35,810 nt of DNA from Polyangiaceae bacterium. Its GTDB lineage: Bacteria; Myxococcota_A; Polyangia; Polyangiales; Polyangiaceae. The notes under the pieces were generated by a model. It was not told where the DNA came from. It worked only from the letters and a program-made list of their open reading frames with translations, and did no database searches. Made by a program: the position numbers and the translations under genes. The DNA lies in NCBI GenBank assembly GCA_025057345.1, contig JANWXX010000003.1, positions 1-35,810 of the forward strand, read 5' to 3'. Below are positions 7,056 through 14,727 of this stretch, in pieces. Each line of letters opens with the position of its first letter. Position 1 is the first letter of the stretch.

Positions 7056-9977
7056 ATGCGCCCACAACGTCTGCTCCAATTGTTGCCAGTTGGGGCGTTC
7101 TTGGGCCTCACTCTGGCAAGCTGCTCCCAGACCCCAACCAGTGTCCCACTTCGCTCCCTGGAGCGCTCCGGTAAGCTGTCTCTCCTCTGCCTCGACCTTG
7201 GAGCTCCCGACCGAGTGGGCTACTCGTTGGAGGACTGCCAGGCACGGCGCCTAGTCGAGCGCCCAGACGGCTCCATCCACGAACTACGGCTCTACGCCCT
7301 GGTCAACCAGACCACGCGAGGCGAAGTGGTGCTGCTGGACGTGCCCAGCACCGCAGTTCTCGATACCAACCCATCCTCGCCAGGGTACAACTTCCTCCAG
7401 GTTGGTGCTCAGCCTGTCGACATCGTCACCACTCCGGAGAGCACCGCCTCCTTCGTAGCCTCTGCTGAACCCAATCGCTTCGGTCTCTACGCCCTCCCCT
7501 CCCACAAGCTCCTCGACCGCCCTTCCCTTCTCTCCTGGCCGGCCTGCTCGCTCCCCGCACGTCCCGGCGTCATGACCCTGCTGATAGCCCCCACCGAGGG
7601 CCTCTGCCCAGGCCCCAACTACGTGGTCGACACCCTCAATGACTCCGGGAATCCTTTGCACCCCAACGGTGATCTCTCCCGAGAACAGCAGCGCCCTGGT
7701 GCCCGAAAGCTCTTGGTGGCGCTTCCCACCGAGGGAGAACTGCTTCTCATCGACGCTCAGACCCTCCTGGATCGCCCTCCAGGCAGCTTCGATCCATGCC
7801 CGATTGAGCGCCGCTTCCAGCTCGACGTTTCCGCAGATGCTGCCGTGCTCCCCGGCGAACCTCCCCCGGGGGACGAGTGCCCCGCTCGCCCTCCCCTTTC
7901 CAAGGCTAGCGTCTGCCCAGTGCGTCCCCCGAAGACTGTCGACTATTCTGCCTCTCAGCACTCCTTCCCGGCGGCCTTTGCCCGAGCAGAGAATACTCTC
8001 TACATCGCTGACAAGGCCACCCCTCGCATCCACGTCCTCGATGTATCCGACCCTTGTGCCCCTGTGGCCTTGCCTCCCCTGCTCCCCTCCTCTTTCGATC
8101 AGCCCTGGAGGCCCGTCTTCACCCGCTCCCTCGCCGTTAGCCCAATCACCAGCGACAAGAAGCGTTTCCTCTACGCTATCGACGACCAGAATGGCTCCGT
8201 CATGGTTTTCGACGTATCCGACGATGCGCATAGCCGCACGCCTGTGATCCGGAGCCGTCCCGAGTATTTCCCTTTCTCTCCCCGCGATCGTCTCGACCTC
8301 GGTGCTCCCGTCCAAGATCTTCTCTTCCTCCAACAGGATTACTTCCCCTACGACAGCGAGGGAACCAAGATACCTAACCTACGCTGCGACCCGACGGACC
8401 ATACCGCACCAGGAGCCATTTATACACCGAACAGCGACCTCTCCAGCGGGGCAGGCCCCTTCCAGCTCCGAGGCATCTTCGCCCTCGCAGCGCTTACCAC
8501 AGGGCAGCTCATGGTCATCGACGTCGACGACTTGGACGCACCTTGCCGCCGTCCGCGTCCTGACCTCTCCCTGCCTGACTGGGCGACCGGTTGCGACACC
8601 CTCTGCGGTGAGCGTGATGCAAGTGGGGCCTGCACAGCCTGCACTTCCAGCCTGAGTACCGCCCCCCATGCCTCCGGTGAGGTGACCTGCCGAGCCGTGG
8701 TTCGCCACGAACTTCGAAGCCGGAACTACCTCGTCAGCAGCGATGCCCTGGGGCGCAATGCACCAACCATCGCCCTACCCACCCTCAGCGTGAACAACGC
8801 GGCACTCCGCACAGATCAGGACGACGCTAACGAGGAAGCCAGGCAACATCCAAAGATGTTGGGTCCTACTCCAGACCCAGCCCGTCCCTGGATGCTCCCA
8901 GATGGGACACCTCTGGAATCCAACCCGGCGCTAGCCACACGCAACTTCCTCGTCCCAGATACTCGCGAGCCTCGAACGGCGCTTACCCAAGACTGGGCCG
9001 TGGTCTACGAGGGGGTGATCCCAGGGACGGCGGGTAAGGTGGGGAGGCTCCTGTTCCGGGAGAGCGATCCAACCAAACGAGGGCTCTACGACCCAAGCGG
9101 GAACTTTTGCTACCTGGGGATTCACGACCAACGGTTGGCCCGCCTCGATGGCCATAGGATTTACCCACGAGAACAGTTTCAGCAGCTCAATGCCTTCGCC
9201 CGATCTCACGCCGACTGGCTGGAGATCACCAACGAGCTGCTGGACGAGGAAGACCCTTACTGGTCCTCGGTGGGGGATCAGTGCAGCTTCCTTCGATGCC
9301 GGGCCACTTTTGGAACCGCCCAAGCTCCCACTCCAAACCGAAGCTTCCGTATCCGCGAGGCCTATCACGATCGATTGCTTCTCGATCCATTGGACCCTCA
9401 GGCCCCCTCCAACGCCCCTATCACAGTCCCAGATCCAACCCGCAACGGCGCCCCCCTCGACCCGGAATGCTGCTTCCCCACGCTGACCAGCTACCAGATC
9501 CGCGGTGGATCGACTTGGATCGCGGTCGGCTCCGCCTCTGGATTCCTCCACCGCACCACCTTGGGCCAGGACGGTCGCTGTATCTTCCTCGGCGTCGATA
9601 CCAGTACCGGCGAGCTGTGCGACGCCTCTTTCCTCACCCGAACCAGCCGAATCTACGAGGTTCCGGCCATCAATGGCGCCCGTGACACGACCCCCCGCGC
9701 TTACAATGACCCATATACCTTCCATAACCCCTACTTCTTCTCTCTGATCTATGAGGGTGCTCAGCCCAGCCGCCGCGGCATGGCCTTTACTTGGTCCACT
9801 ACGGGCGGCTTCCGTGCGCTGGAGATCAACCTAGGCCGAGGTTCAACCCAGGTAGCCCCCCAGGCTATGGTGTACCACCCGGCCTTGGGTACCGAGATCC
9901 TGATCACCGACAGTGCCTTCCAAGGAGTCATGTCTGTCGATCTGTTCCGCTTCGCTATCCGGGGGAACTTCCTCTGA
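7056..9977 (+). CDS. Very large predicted lipoprotein, beta-propeller-like
   Basis: A 973-aa protein with a clean lipoprotein signal: hydrophobic stretch then LASC with Cys23. TAAGGAG lies immediately upstream of the ATG. Blade-like segments recur, for example LLVALPTEGELLLIDAQTLL, ENTLYIADKATPRIHVLDVS, KRFLYAIDDQNGSVMVFDVS and FALAALTTGQLMVIDVDD; each ends in a V-[FMI]-D-V strand as in YVTN/NHL propellers. Some 16 or more Cys residues lie in the mature part, including a cluster CDTLCGERDASGACTAC, so disulfides and an extracytoplasmic location are expected. With the preceding gene it forms a pair, six bases apart. No enzyme signature was found; a scaffold or binding function is plausible. Confidence 0.82.
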   Translation: MRPQRLLQLLPVGAFLGLTLASCSQTPTSVPLRSLERSGKLSLLCLDLGAPDRVGYSLEDCQARRLVERPDGSIHELRLYALVNQTTRGEVVLLDVPSTAVLDTNPSSPGYNFLQVGAQPVDIVTTPESTASFVASAEPNRFGLYALPSHKLLDRPSLLSWPACSLPARPGVMTLLIAPTEGLCPGPNYVVDTLNDSGNPLHPNGDLSREQQRPGARKLLVALPTEGELLLIDAQTLLDRPPGSFDPCPIERRFQLDVSADAAVLPGEPPPGDECPARPPLSKASVCPVRPPKTVDYSASQHSFPAAFARAENTLYIADKATPRIHVLDVSDPCAPVALPPLLPSSFDQPWRPVFTRSLAVSPITSDKKRFLYAIDDQNGSVMVFDVSDDAHSRTPVIRSRPEYFPFSPRDRLDLGAPVQDLLFLQQDYFPYDSEGTKIPNLRCDPTDHTAPGAIYTPNSDLSSGAGPFQLRGIFALAALTTGQLMVIDVDDLDAPCRRPRPDLSLPDWATGCDTLCGERDASGACTACTSSLSTAPHASGEVTCRAVVRHELRSRNYLVSSDALGRNAPTIALPTLSVNNAALRTDQDDANEEARQHPKMLGPTPDPARPWMLPDGTPLESNPALATRNFLVPDTREPRTALTQDWAVVYEGVIPGTAGKVGRLLFRESDPTKRGLYDPSGNFCYLGIHDQRLARLDGHRIYPREQFQQLNAFARSHADWLEITNELLDEEDPYWSSVGDQCSFLRCRATFGTAQAPTPNRSFRIREAYHDRLLLDPLDPQAPSNAPITVPDPTRNGAPLDPECCFPTLTSYQIRGGSTWIAVGSASGFLHRTTLGQDGRCIFLGVDTSTGELCDASFLTRTSRIYEVPAINGARDTTPRAYNDPYTFHNPYFFSLIYEGAQPSRRGMAFTWSTTGGFRALEINLGRGSTQVAPQAMVYHPALGTEILITDSAFQGVMSVDLFRFAIRGNFL

Positions 9978-10048
9978 AGCCGTCCTGCAGCTTGGTTCTC
10001 CGGAGGAGCACAATCTAGGATGGCAACTCCATCGTATCGGGTGAACCC

Positions 10049-10654
10049 GTGAACCTACGATCGTTCTTCATTCCTTTCCTACTGCTGATGGCAGCAGCTA
10101 GCTGCGACGACGATAAAAAGAAACGCCTGGAATCTATGGGGCTCTCGAAACCATTGGCTCCCCCGCCCTGGGCCAGCACATCTTCCAGCCTTCCGGCTCC
10201 CGAAGCTAGCTCCTCCACCGAGGTGGTCAAGCTCACCGGGAACAAAAAACTCCGGGAACGGCTCCAAGGAGGCAGTTGGTTCCGGAAAGTGACCCCTGCC
10301 CAAGAGGCAGAGCACAAGGCCGAGTTGGAGAAGGCCGAGGCAGCCCTCAAGAACGCCAAGAACGAGGCCGAACGACGCGCCGCCAAGGCCCGGAAGATGA
10401 CCGTCGAGGACGTTGCCTTCTCTTGGACCGAGTTCTCACCCAAGAAGCGCACAACCAAGGCTCCTCCCAACCGCCTCGTTCTTGAGCGACCTTACGAAGT
10501 CATCAAGGAAGAAAACAACCAGATCACCCTCCGCGTTTGGGACGAGGTCAACCCCCAGGGAGGACTAGAGTTCTATACCTTCCTTGGAGATAACACAGTC
10601 AAGATGGTCCAGGGCGACAGCACCCACTTTGAAATCTTGGAACGCAAACAATGA
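10049..10654 (+). CDS. Small predicted lipoprotein with charged coiled-coil segment
   Basis: A 201-aa protein. Residues 1-19 are a lipoprotein signal ending in AASC; the mature protein starts CDDDKKKR, and Asp at +2 would favour inner-membrane retention under the E. coli Lol rule, which may not hold in this lineage. A Pro/Ser-rich linker (about 30-58) leads to an Ala/Glu/Lys helix (about 90-118, KAELEKAEAALKNAKNEAER) predicted to be a coiled coil, then a beta-rich C-terminal domain. The start is GTG; GGGTGA upstream is a modest ribosome site. The stop overlaps the next start by four bases (ATGA), so the FGE-fold lipoprotein that follows is probably translationally coupled. Family not recognised. 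Confidence 0.78.
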   Translation: MNLRSFFIPFLLLMAAASCDDDKKKRLESMGLSKPLAPPPWASTSSSLPAPEASSSTEVVKLTGNKKLRERLQGGSWFRKVTPAQEAEHKAELEKAEAALKNAKNEAERRAAKARKMTVEDVAFSWTEFSPKKRTTKAPPNRLVLERPYEVIKEENNQITLRVWDEVNPQGGLEFYTFLGDNTVKMVQGDSTHFEILERKQ

Positions 10655-11544
10655 ACCGTACCTCGCACAAGGCATCCAGGGAACTTCAACCGCGAAGGTA
10701 CAAGCACCTAAGGGGAAGCATCCTCCTCCTGGGGCTCTTGGGGTGCAGTTCTGCTCCATCGCCCAATCTGACAGCCCTCCCAGCCAAATCCGTGGCCCAC
10801 GCATCTCCCACCGTCACCCTAGAACCTGCCCCTCCGACGTCCTCACTGGAGCAAGTACCCTCCCGAGTCCCAGAGTCCCCCCCTCCTGCTAGCTCCACCA
10901 GCGCATCGACTCCGGCCCCTCCGCTCCCGGGCCCTTGCCCGGCAGGGATGGTGCTCGCCGGTCCAGTATGCATCGATCGCTTCGAAGCTCCCAACCAAGA
11001 GGGGGAAAAACCCATCGTCATGGCCAGCGCACTGGAGGCAGAAACCTGGTGCCGCGAGCAGGGCAAGCGACTCTGTACAGAGGACGAGTGGATACGCGCC
11101 TGTGGAGGCCCGAAAGGTCAGCTTTTTCCCTATGGAACTTCTTATAAAGAGGGGGTCTGCAACGACAACGGAACCTGGAGAAACCCATCCTGGGGGAAAC
11201 TAGCCAAGTGGCCCTCGGCAGAGGCCAAGGCAGAGGTCGAACGGTTGGACCAGCGGACCCCTAGCGGTACAAGGCCAGGGTGCGTTTCCCCCGAGGGGGT
11301 CATGGATACAACTGGCAATGTGGCCGAGTGGGTGCGCCGAACCCGAACCCATGAGAAGAACCACGAGCATGTAGCCATGGGCTGCTTTTGGGGCAAGTGC
11401 TTTCGGCCCCCCCACACGCCCACCTGCGACTATGCCAACTACAACCACCCGAGCGGCTGGCGAAGCTATGAGATCGGATTCCGCTGCTGCAAGGATCCGG
11501 AGAATGAGGTAAAGACTTACGAAAAAATTCCCCCAATACGGTGA
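10651..11544 (+). CDS. Lipoprotein with SUMF1/FGE (formylglycine-generating enzyme)-like domain
   Basis: A 297-aa protein. A lipoprotein signal ends in LLGC (Cys32) and is followed by a Pro/Ser/Thr-rich linker to about residue 90. The rest is an FGE-sulfatase (SUMF1) domain: GMVLAGPVCIDRFEAP, EAETWCREQGKRLCTEDEWI, GVMDTTGNVAEW and the C-terminal GFRCC are characteristic. A CFWGKC segment gives two Cys five residues apart, the same spacing as the catalytic Cys pair of true FGE, but the usual SF.C..SYC context is missing. It may therefore be a binding protein rather than an oxidase that turns sulfatase Cys into formylglycine. No sulfatase gene lies in the window. The start overlaps the preceding stop (ATGA). 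Confidence 0.85.
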   Translation: MNRTSHKASRELQPRRYKHLRGSILLLGLLGCSSAPSPNLTALPAKSVAHASPTVTLEPAPPTSSLEQVPSRVPESPPPASSTSASTPAPPLPGPCPAGMVLAGPVCIDRFEAPNQEGEKPIVMASALEAETWCREQGKRLCTEDEWIRACGGPKGQLFPYGTSYKEGVCNDNGTWRNPSWGKLAKWPSAEAKAEVERLDQRTPSGTRPGCVSPEGVMDTTGNVAEWVRRTRTHEKNHEHVAMGCFWGKCFRPPHTPTCDYANYNHPSGWRSYEIGFRCCKDPENEVKTYEKIPPIR

Positions 11545-11605
11545 AGCAACAGGGAGCGAGAGATAGAGTTGGGAGGGAAGGGAAGATTCGCTATGGTCGC
11601 AGGCG

Positions 11606-14128
11606 ATGAGCAGCGTCGACGAAGGTGATTTTAAGTCAGGCCGCTTTAAGCCGGCGGCGGTTTTGGTGGGCGTTTTGCTACTGAGCGGAGCCGGAGCGGC
11701 AGGCTACTTCGCCACCCAGTCGTCGGCGCGAAAGCTGACTGCGGAGCAGATCAGCAACATCAAGAAGGACATCTATGTCCTCCCGCAAGCGGAGCAGATA
11801 CCGAAATGGAAGCAGCTTGCAGAGGCAGGTAGCTTCGAGTTGCAACAGGAAGCGCTGACCCAGCTCTACTTCTTGGAGGACAAGGATCTCCCCATGATTG
11901 CGGCCAAAGCCCTTGACAATGTCGATCACCGAGTCCGGGGCGTGGCAGCGCAAGTGCTGGCCTCGGTTGCTCCTCAAGCAGCCGACGTAGGCCGCTCAGC
12001 ATTGATCAAAGCGTTCAAGGAGGCGAACGACTCGGATCGACCTCAGATCGCCTGGGCGCTGGTAAACCTCAACGAGAAGTCACTCTTCAAAGAGATTCTT
12101 GAGATCTACAAGAAGGGGCATCTCGCCAGTGTTCAGCGAGTCGGAGGGGGGCGTGCTTTCGATGTGGAAACCTTTGCCCGGATGGCTACACCGGACGAAT
12201 GGGCATCGTTCTCCGAGGACGAAAATGTAGGGCTGCGCCAGTTGGTCGCCAGCATCCTGTCCAAAACGGGAGACAAGAAATACCTCAGCAAGCTGATCAA
12301 GCTGGTGGGCGACAAAGATATCGAGGTAGCCCGAGAAGCTGCCAACGGCCTGAGTAAGATCGGTGATCCTTCGGCACTCAAACCGCTTCTTGATGCACTG
12401 ACGCGCGCCAACAAGGACGAGCGGCAAGCGTTCCTCGAAGGTCTTCGGGACGGCATCGGCGGCATTGGGCTGGTGATGGCGCTACCTTCGGTGCAGAAAG
12501 AGCCTTACGAAGTCAACAAGCACCAAACGCAGCAGATCTTCAACATGCTGCGCATCCTAGCGGACCCGCGGGCTGCAGACCACCTGGTCAAGTACCTAGA
12601 AACCAAACCCGAACCGCACTGGATGACTGAGGCGGCGCTGCGCCTCGCCGAGATCGGCGACCTGCGAGCTGCCAAATACCTCGGCGAGCGGCTGAGGATG
12701 GACCCGCTCAAGATCTACGACAAGCAAAAGGATCCAGAACGTGTTCGAGACGACCTAGAGCGGGTGGTGTCAGCACGGATGCTAGCAGACCTAGCGGTAC
12801 TGCACCCCGACAAGGTGGAGCAACTACGGAACGATGCGGAGGAGGGAGCTCTCTTCTGGGCCCATGATCGTCCCCAACCTCATGCCAATGCGCTCCGATT
12901 CCTGGCAGCGGTGGGGTCGAAGAAGATTCTCCCGGATCTGAGAAAATGGTCATCGCCGAACCGACCCATGCCTAAGGATGGGGAGTCGGGGGCATTCCCT
13001 CCAGAGTATGAAACGGCTCCCAGCGCGCTTCGGTACTTGGGCTGGACCAAAGACGACAATGGGTGGAGCATCCTGGAAAGGCAGCTCAACCGGCGTGATC
13101 CTAAGGACGATATCACCCAAGAAGGGATGATCGGTGCAGGCATCTCCATGCGCGGCATGGTGGTACGCGGACTGTCCGTGGGAGCAGCCCAAGGCTTCGC
13201 CCAATGGGGAGACAAGAAGGCATTCCCGCTACTGATGAAGCTTATTGAGGATGAGAAGCAGAATGAGGGTGCACGGGAAGAGGCCTGCCGAGCACTCGCC
13301 TGGGTTTCCGACGATGCAGGTATGAAGGAAGTAATCCACAAGGCGAAGGCGCTCACCAGCACCGACCCGAAGAAGCAGTTCATTCGGGCTTGCCTTATGG
13401 AAACACTCATCCGCCACCCGGTGCCTGCCCATGCGTCGGATCTTCTCGGGATGCTCACCAAGGATTACGACATGGCACTGCGTAGGCAGGTGGCTCGCGC
13501 CATCGGCTGGCCTGGCGTTGACAAGGCTACTGAGGCAGCACTCTTCGAGAAGATGAAGGATCCGGCGCTGATGAACGACGCGGCTCTGGCCCTGATCATC
13601 GGTGGCTCGGAGGAAGGGGCGGAACGAGCTGTCGCCATGTACAACAACAGCTCCCAAGAAGCCCTGGATGACCTCAAGGACGTCTACTTCAATTCTTTCG
13701 GGTACTGGTCCGACGAAGATCTCTACCAAGGTCGGATCTACCGCTGGGTGAACAATGCGGAAGCCATCGCGAAAACTCGGGTCAGGGATTCGCTCCAGGA
13801 GTGGGCGCGGCTTCGGCTGGGCGCCCAATTCAACAACCTAGAGTTCGACAATGGCCCTCGGTCGATGACCCGAGTCGTGCTCCGCTTCCGGCTGATCGAC
13901 ATCGCCAAGAAAGGGGATGCTGCAGCCAAGAAGGGTGCAGTGGCCACCTTGAAGTTCATGCGAGAGCAAGGCTCGTTGATGGCCCTCAAGGATGAAAAGG
14001 GAGATACCGGAGAACTGGCCCGGCGTGCCCTCTTCGAACTGATGAATCCCAAGAGCGTCGTCGGCGAGAAGGTGCCTGAGAAACCTGAGGCCAAGCCGGA
14101 TGGTGTCAACATCCTTCCGCCCAAGTGA
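11606..14128 (+). CDS. Membrane-anchored HEAT-repeat protein
   Basis: An 840-aa protein with a short cytoplasmic tail, one membrane helix at about 16-36, and a long helical region outside. HEAT/PBS-lyase-type repeats are clear, for instance residues 208-265 (VGLRQLVASILSKTGDKKYL and DIEVAREAANGLSKIGDPSA), and similar units recur near 95-130, 340-370 and about 540-650. HEAT arrays are protein-binding solenoids, so a scaffold role at the membrane is likely. The uncleaved anchor differs from the lipoproteins around it. It follows the FGE-fold gene by 61 bp, and its last 29 bp overlap the next gene. No catalytic motif was seen. Confidence 0.85.
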   Translation: MSSVDEGDFKSGRFKPAAVLVGVLLLSGAGAAGYFATQSSARKLTAEQISNIKKDIYVLPQAEQIPKWKQLAEAGSFELQQEALTQLYFLEDKDLPMIAAKALDNVDHRVRGVAAQVLASVAPQAADVGRSALIKAFKEANDSDRPQIAWALVNLNEKSLFKEILEIYKKGHLASVQRVGGGRAFDVETFARMATPDEWASFSEDENVGLRQLVASILSKTGDKKYLSKLIKLVGDKDIEVAREAANGLSKIGDPSALKPLLDALTRANKDERQAFLEGLRDGIGGIGLVMALPSVQKEPYEVNKHQTQQIFNMLRILADPRAADHLVKYLETKPEPHWMTEAALRLAEIGDLRAAKYLGERLRMDPLKIYDKQKDPERVRDDLERVVSARMLADLAVLHPDKVEQLRNDAEEGALFWAHDRPQPHANALRFLAAVGSKKILPDLRKWSSPNRPMPKDGESGAFPPEYETAPSALRYLGWTKDDNGWSILERQLNRRDPKDDITQEGMIGAGISMRGMVVRGLSVGAAQGFAQWGDKKAFPLLMKLIEDEKQNEGAREEACRALAWVSDDAGMKEVIHKAKALTSTDPKKQFIRACLMETLIRHPVPAHASDLLGMLTKDYDMALRRQVARAIGWPGVDKATEAALFEKMKDPALMNDAALALIIGGSEEGAERAVAMYNNSSQEALDDLKDVYFNSFGYWSDEDLYQGRIYRWVNNAEAIAKTRVRDSLQEWARLRLGAQFNNLEFDNGPRSMTRVVLRFRLIDIAKKGDAAAKKGAVATLKFMREQGSLMALKDEKGDTGELARRALFELMNPKSVVGEKVPEKPEAKPDGVNILPPK

Positions 14129-14711
14129 GGTGGTCGCAGTGCTGGCAGCGATGGCTGCCTGCGCCTCACCGATCTCCCTCCGTCCAACCTCCTCCTCCCC
14201 GGAAGCAGCCTCCTCTGCCTCTACATTCACCCCGCCCCCAGGAATCCTCCTGGAAACCACCTGCGTCACGACCGCCCACGAGCTTTGCTTCGATGCCACC
14301 GACAACAATTGCAACGGGCTGATTGACGAAGGGTGCGGAGTCAACTCGGGAGTGATCCAGGTGGCTGCCGCCTGGGCAGAGGAGGAGGCAGACGTGGACC
14401 TACTCCTCACCGATCCGGCAGGAGATCTCGCAAAACCCGGGAGCCTCACCGTCTCTGGCCTCGCCAAGGATCGGGATTGCCCCGGAAGCGACCGCAGGTG
14501 TCGGGGACAAAACATGGAAAATGTCTTCCTTGAGCCGGAAGCTGAACCGCTGCGGGGTGTTTACAAGGTCATCCTCAAACTGGAGAAAACCAACGGTGCC
14601 AGGCTCCCCATCAAGGTACGGGTAGGTGCCCGGGTAGGCCCCAGGGTCTACGGCTTCTCCGTTGAACTGGGGTTTCAGGGTGAAGAGAAGTCCTTCGAGT
14701 TCCGCCTCTGA
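14100..14711 (+). CDS. Predicted lipoprotein with MopE-like metal-binding motif
   Basis: A 203-aa protein with a short signal ending MAAC (Cys21). DATDNNCNGLIDEGC (65-79) matches the Asp/Asn-rich motif of the MopE-type putative metal-binding family, which is abundant in myxobacteria. The second half, VDLLLTDPAGD (99-109) to about 190, including GQNMENVFLEPEAEPLRGVY, resembles DUF2135/YfaP-type beta-sandwich domains. The ATG at 14100 overlaps the HEAT gene by 29 bp in another frame; I kept it because the lipoprotein signal starts there, although a GTG one codon later is equally possible. Binding of copper or calcium is a family expectation, not shown. Confidence 0.75.
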   Translation: MVSTSFRPSEVVAVLAAMAACASPISLRPTSSSPEAASSASTFTPPPGILLETTCVTTAHELCFDATDNNCNGLIDEGCGVNSGVIQVAAAWAEEEADVDLLLTDPAGDLAKPGSLTVSGLAKDRDCPGSDRRCRGQNMENVFLEPEAEPLRGVYKVILKLEKTNGARLPIKVRVGARVGPRVYGFSVELGFQGEEKSFEFRL

Positions 14712-14727
14712 GGTATCCTACCAAACC

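Noticed and set aside
7284-8333. 349-aa minus-strand frame inside the large lipoprotein
   Set aside because: The plus-strand frame carries the signal peptide and propeller-like repeats; this frame is Gly/Glu/Arg-rich shadow sequence.
12880-13461. 193-aa minus-strand frame in the HEAT gene
   Set aside because: HEAT repeats are in the plus frame; the antisense is Ser/Pro-rich with no start signal.
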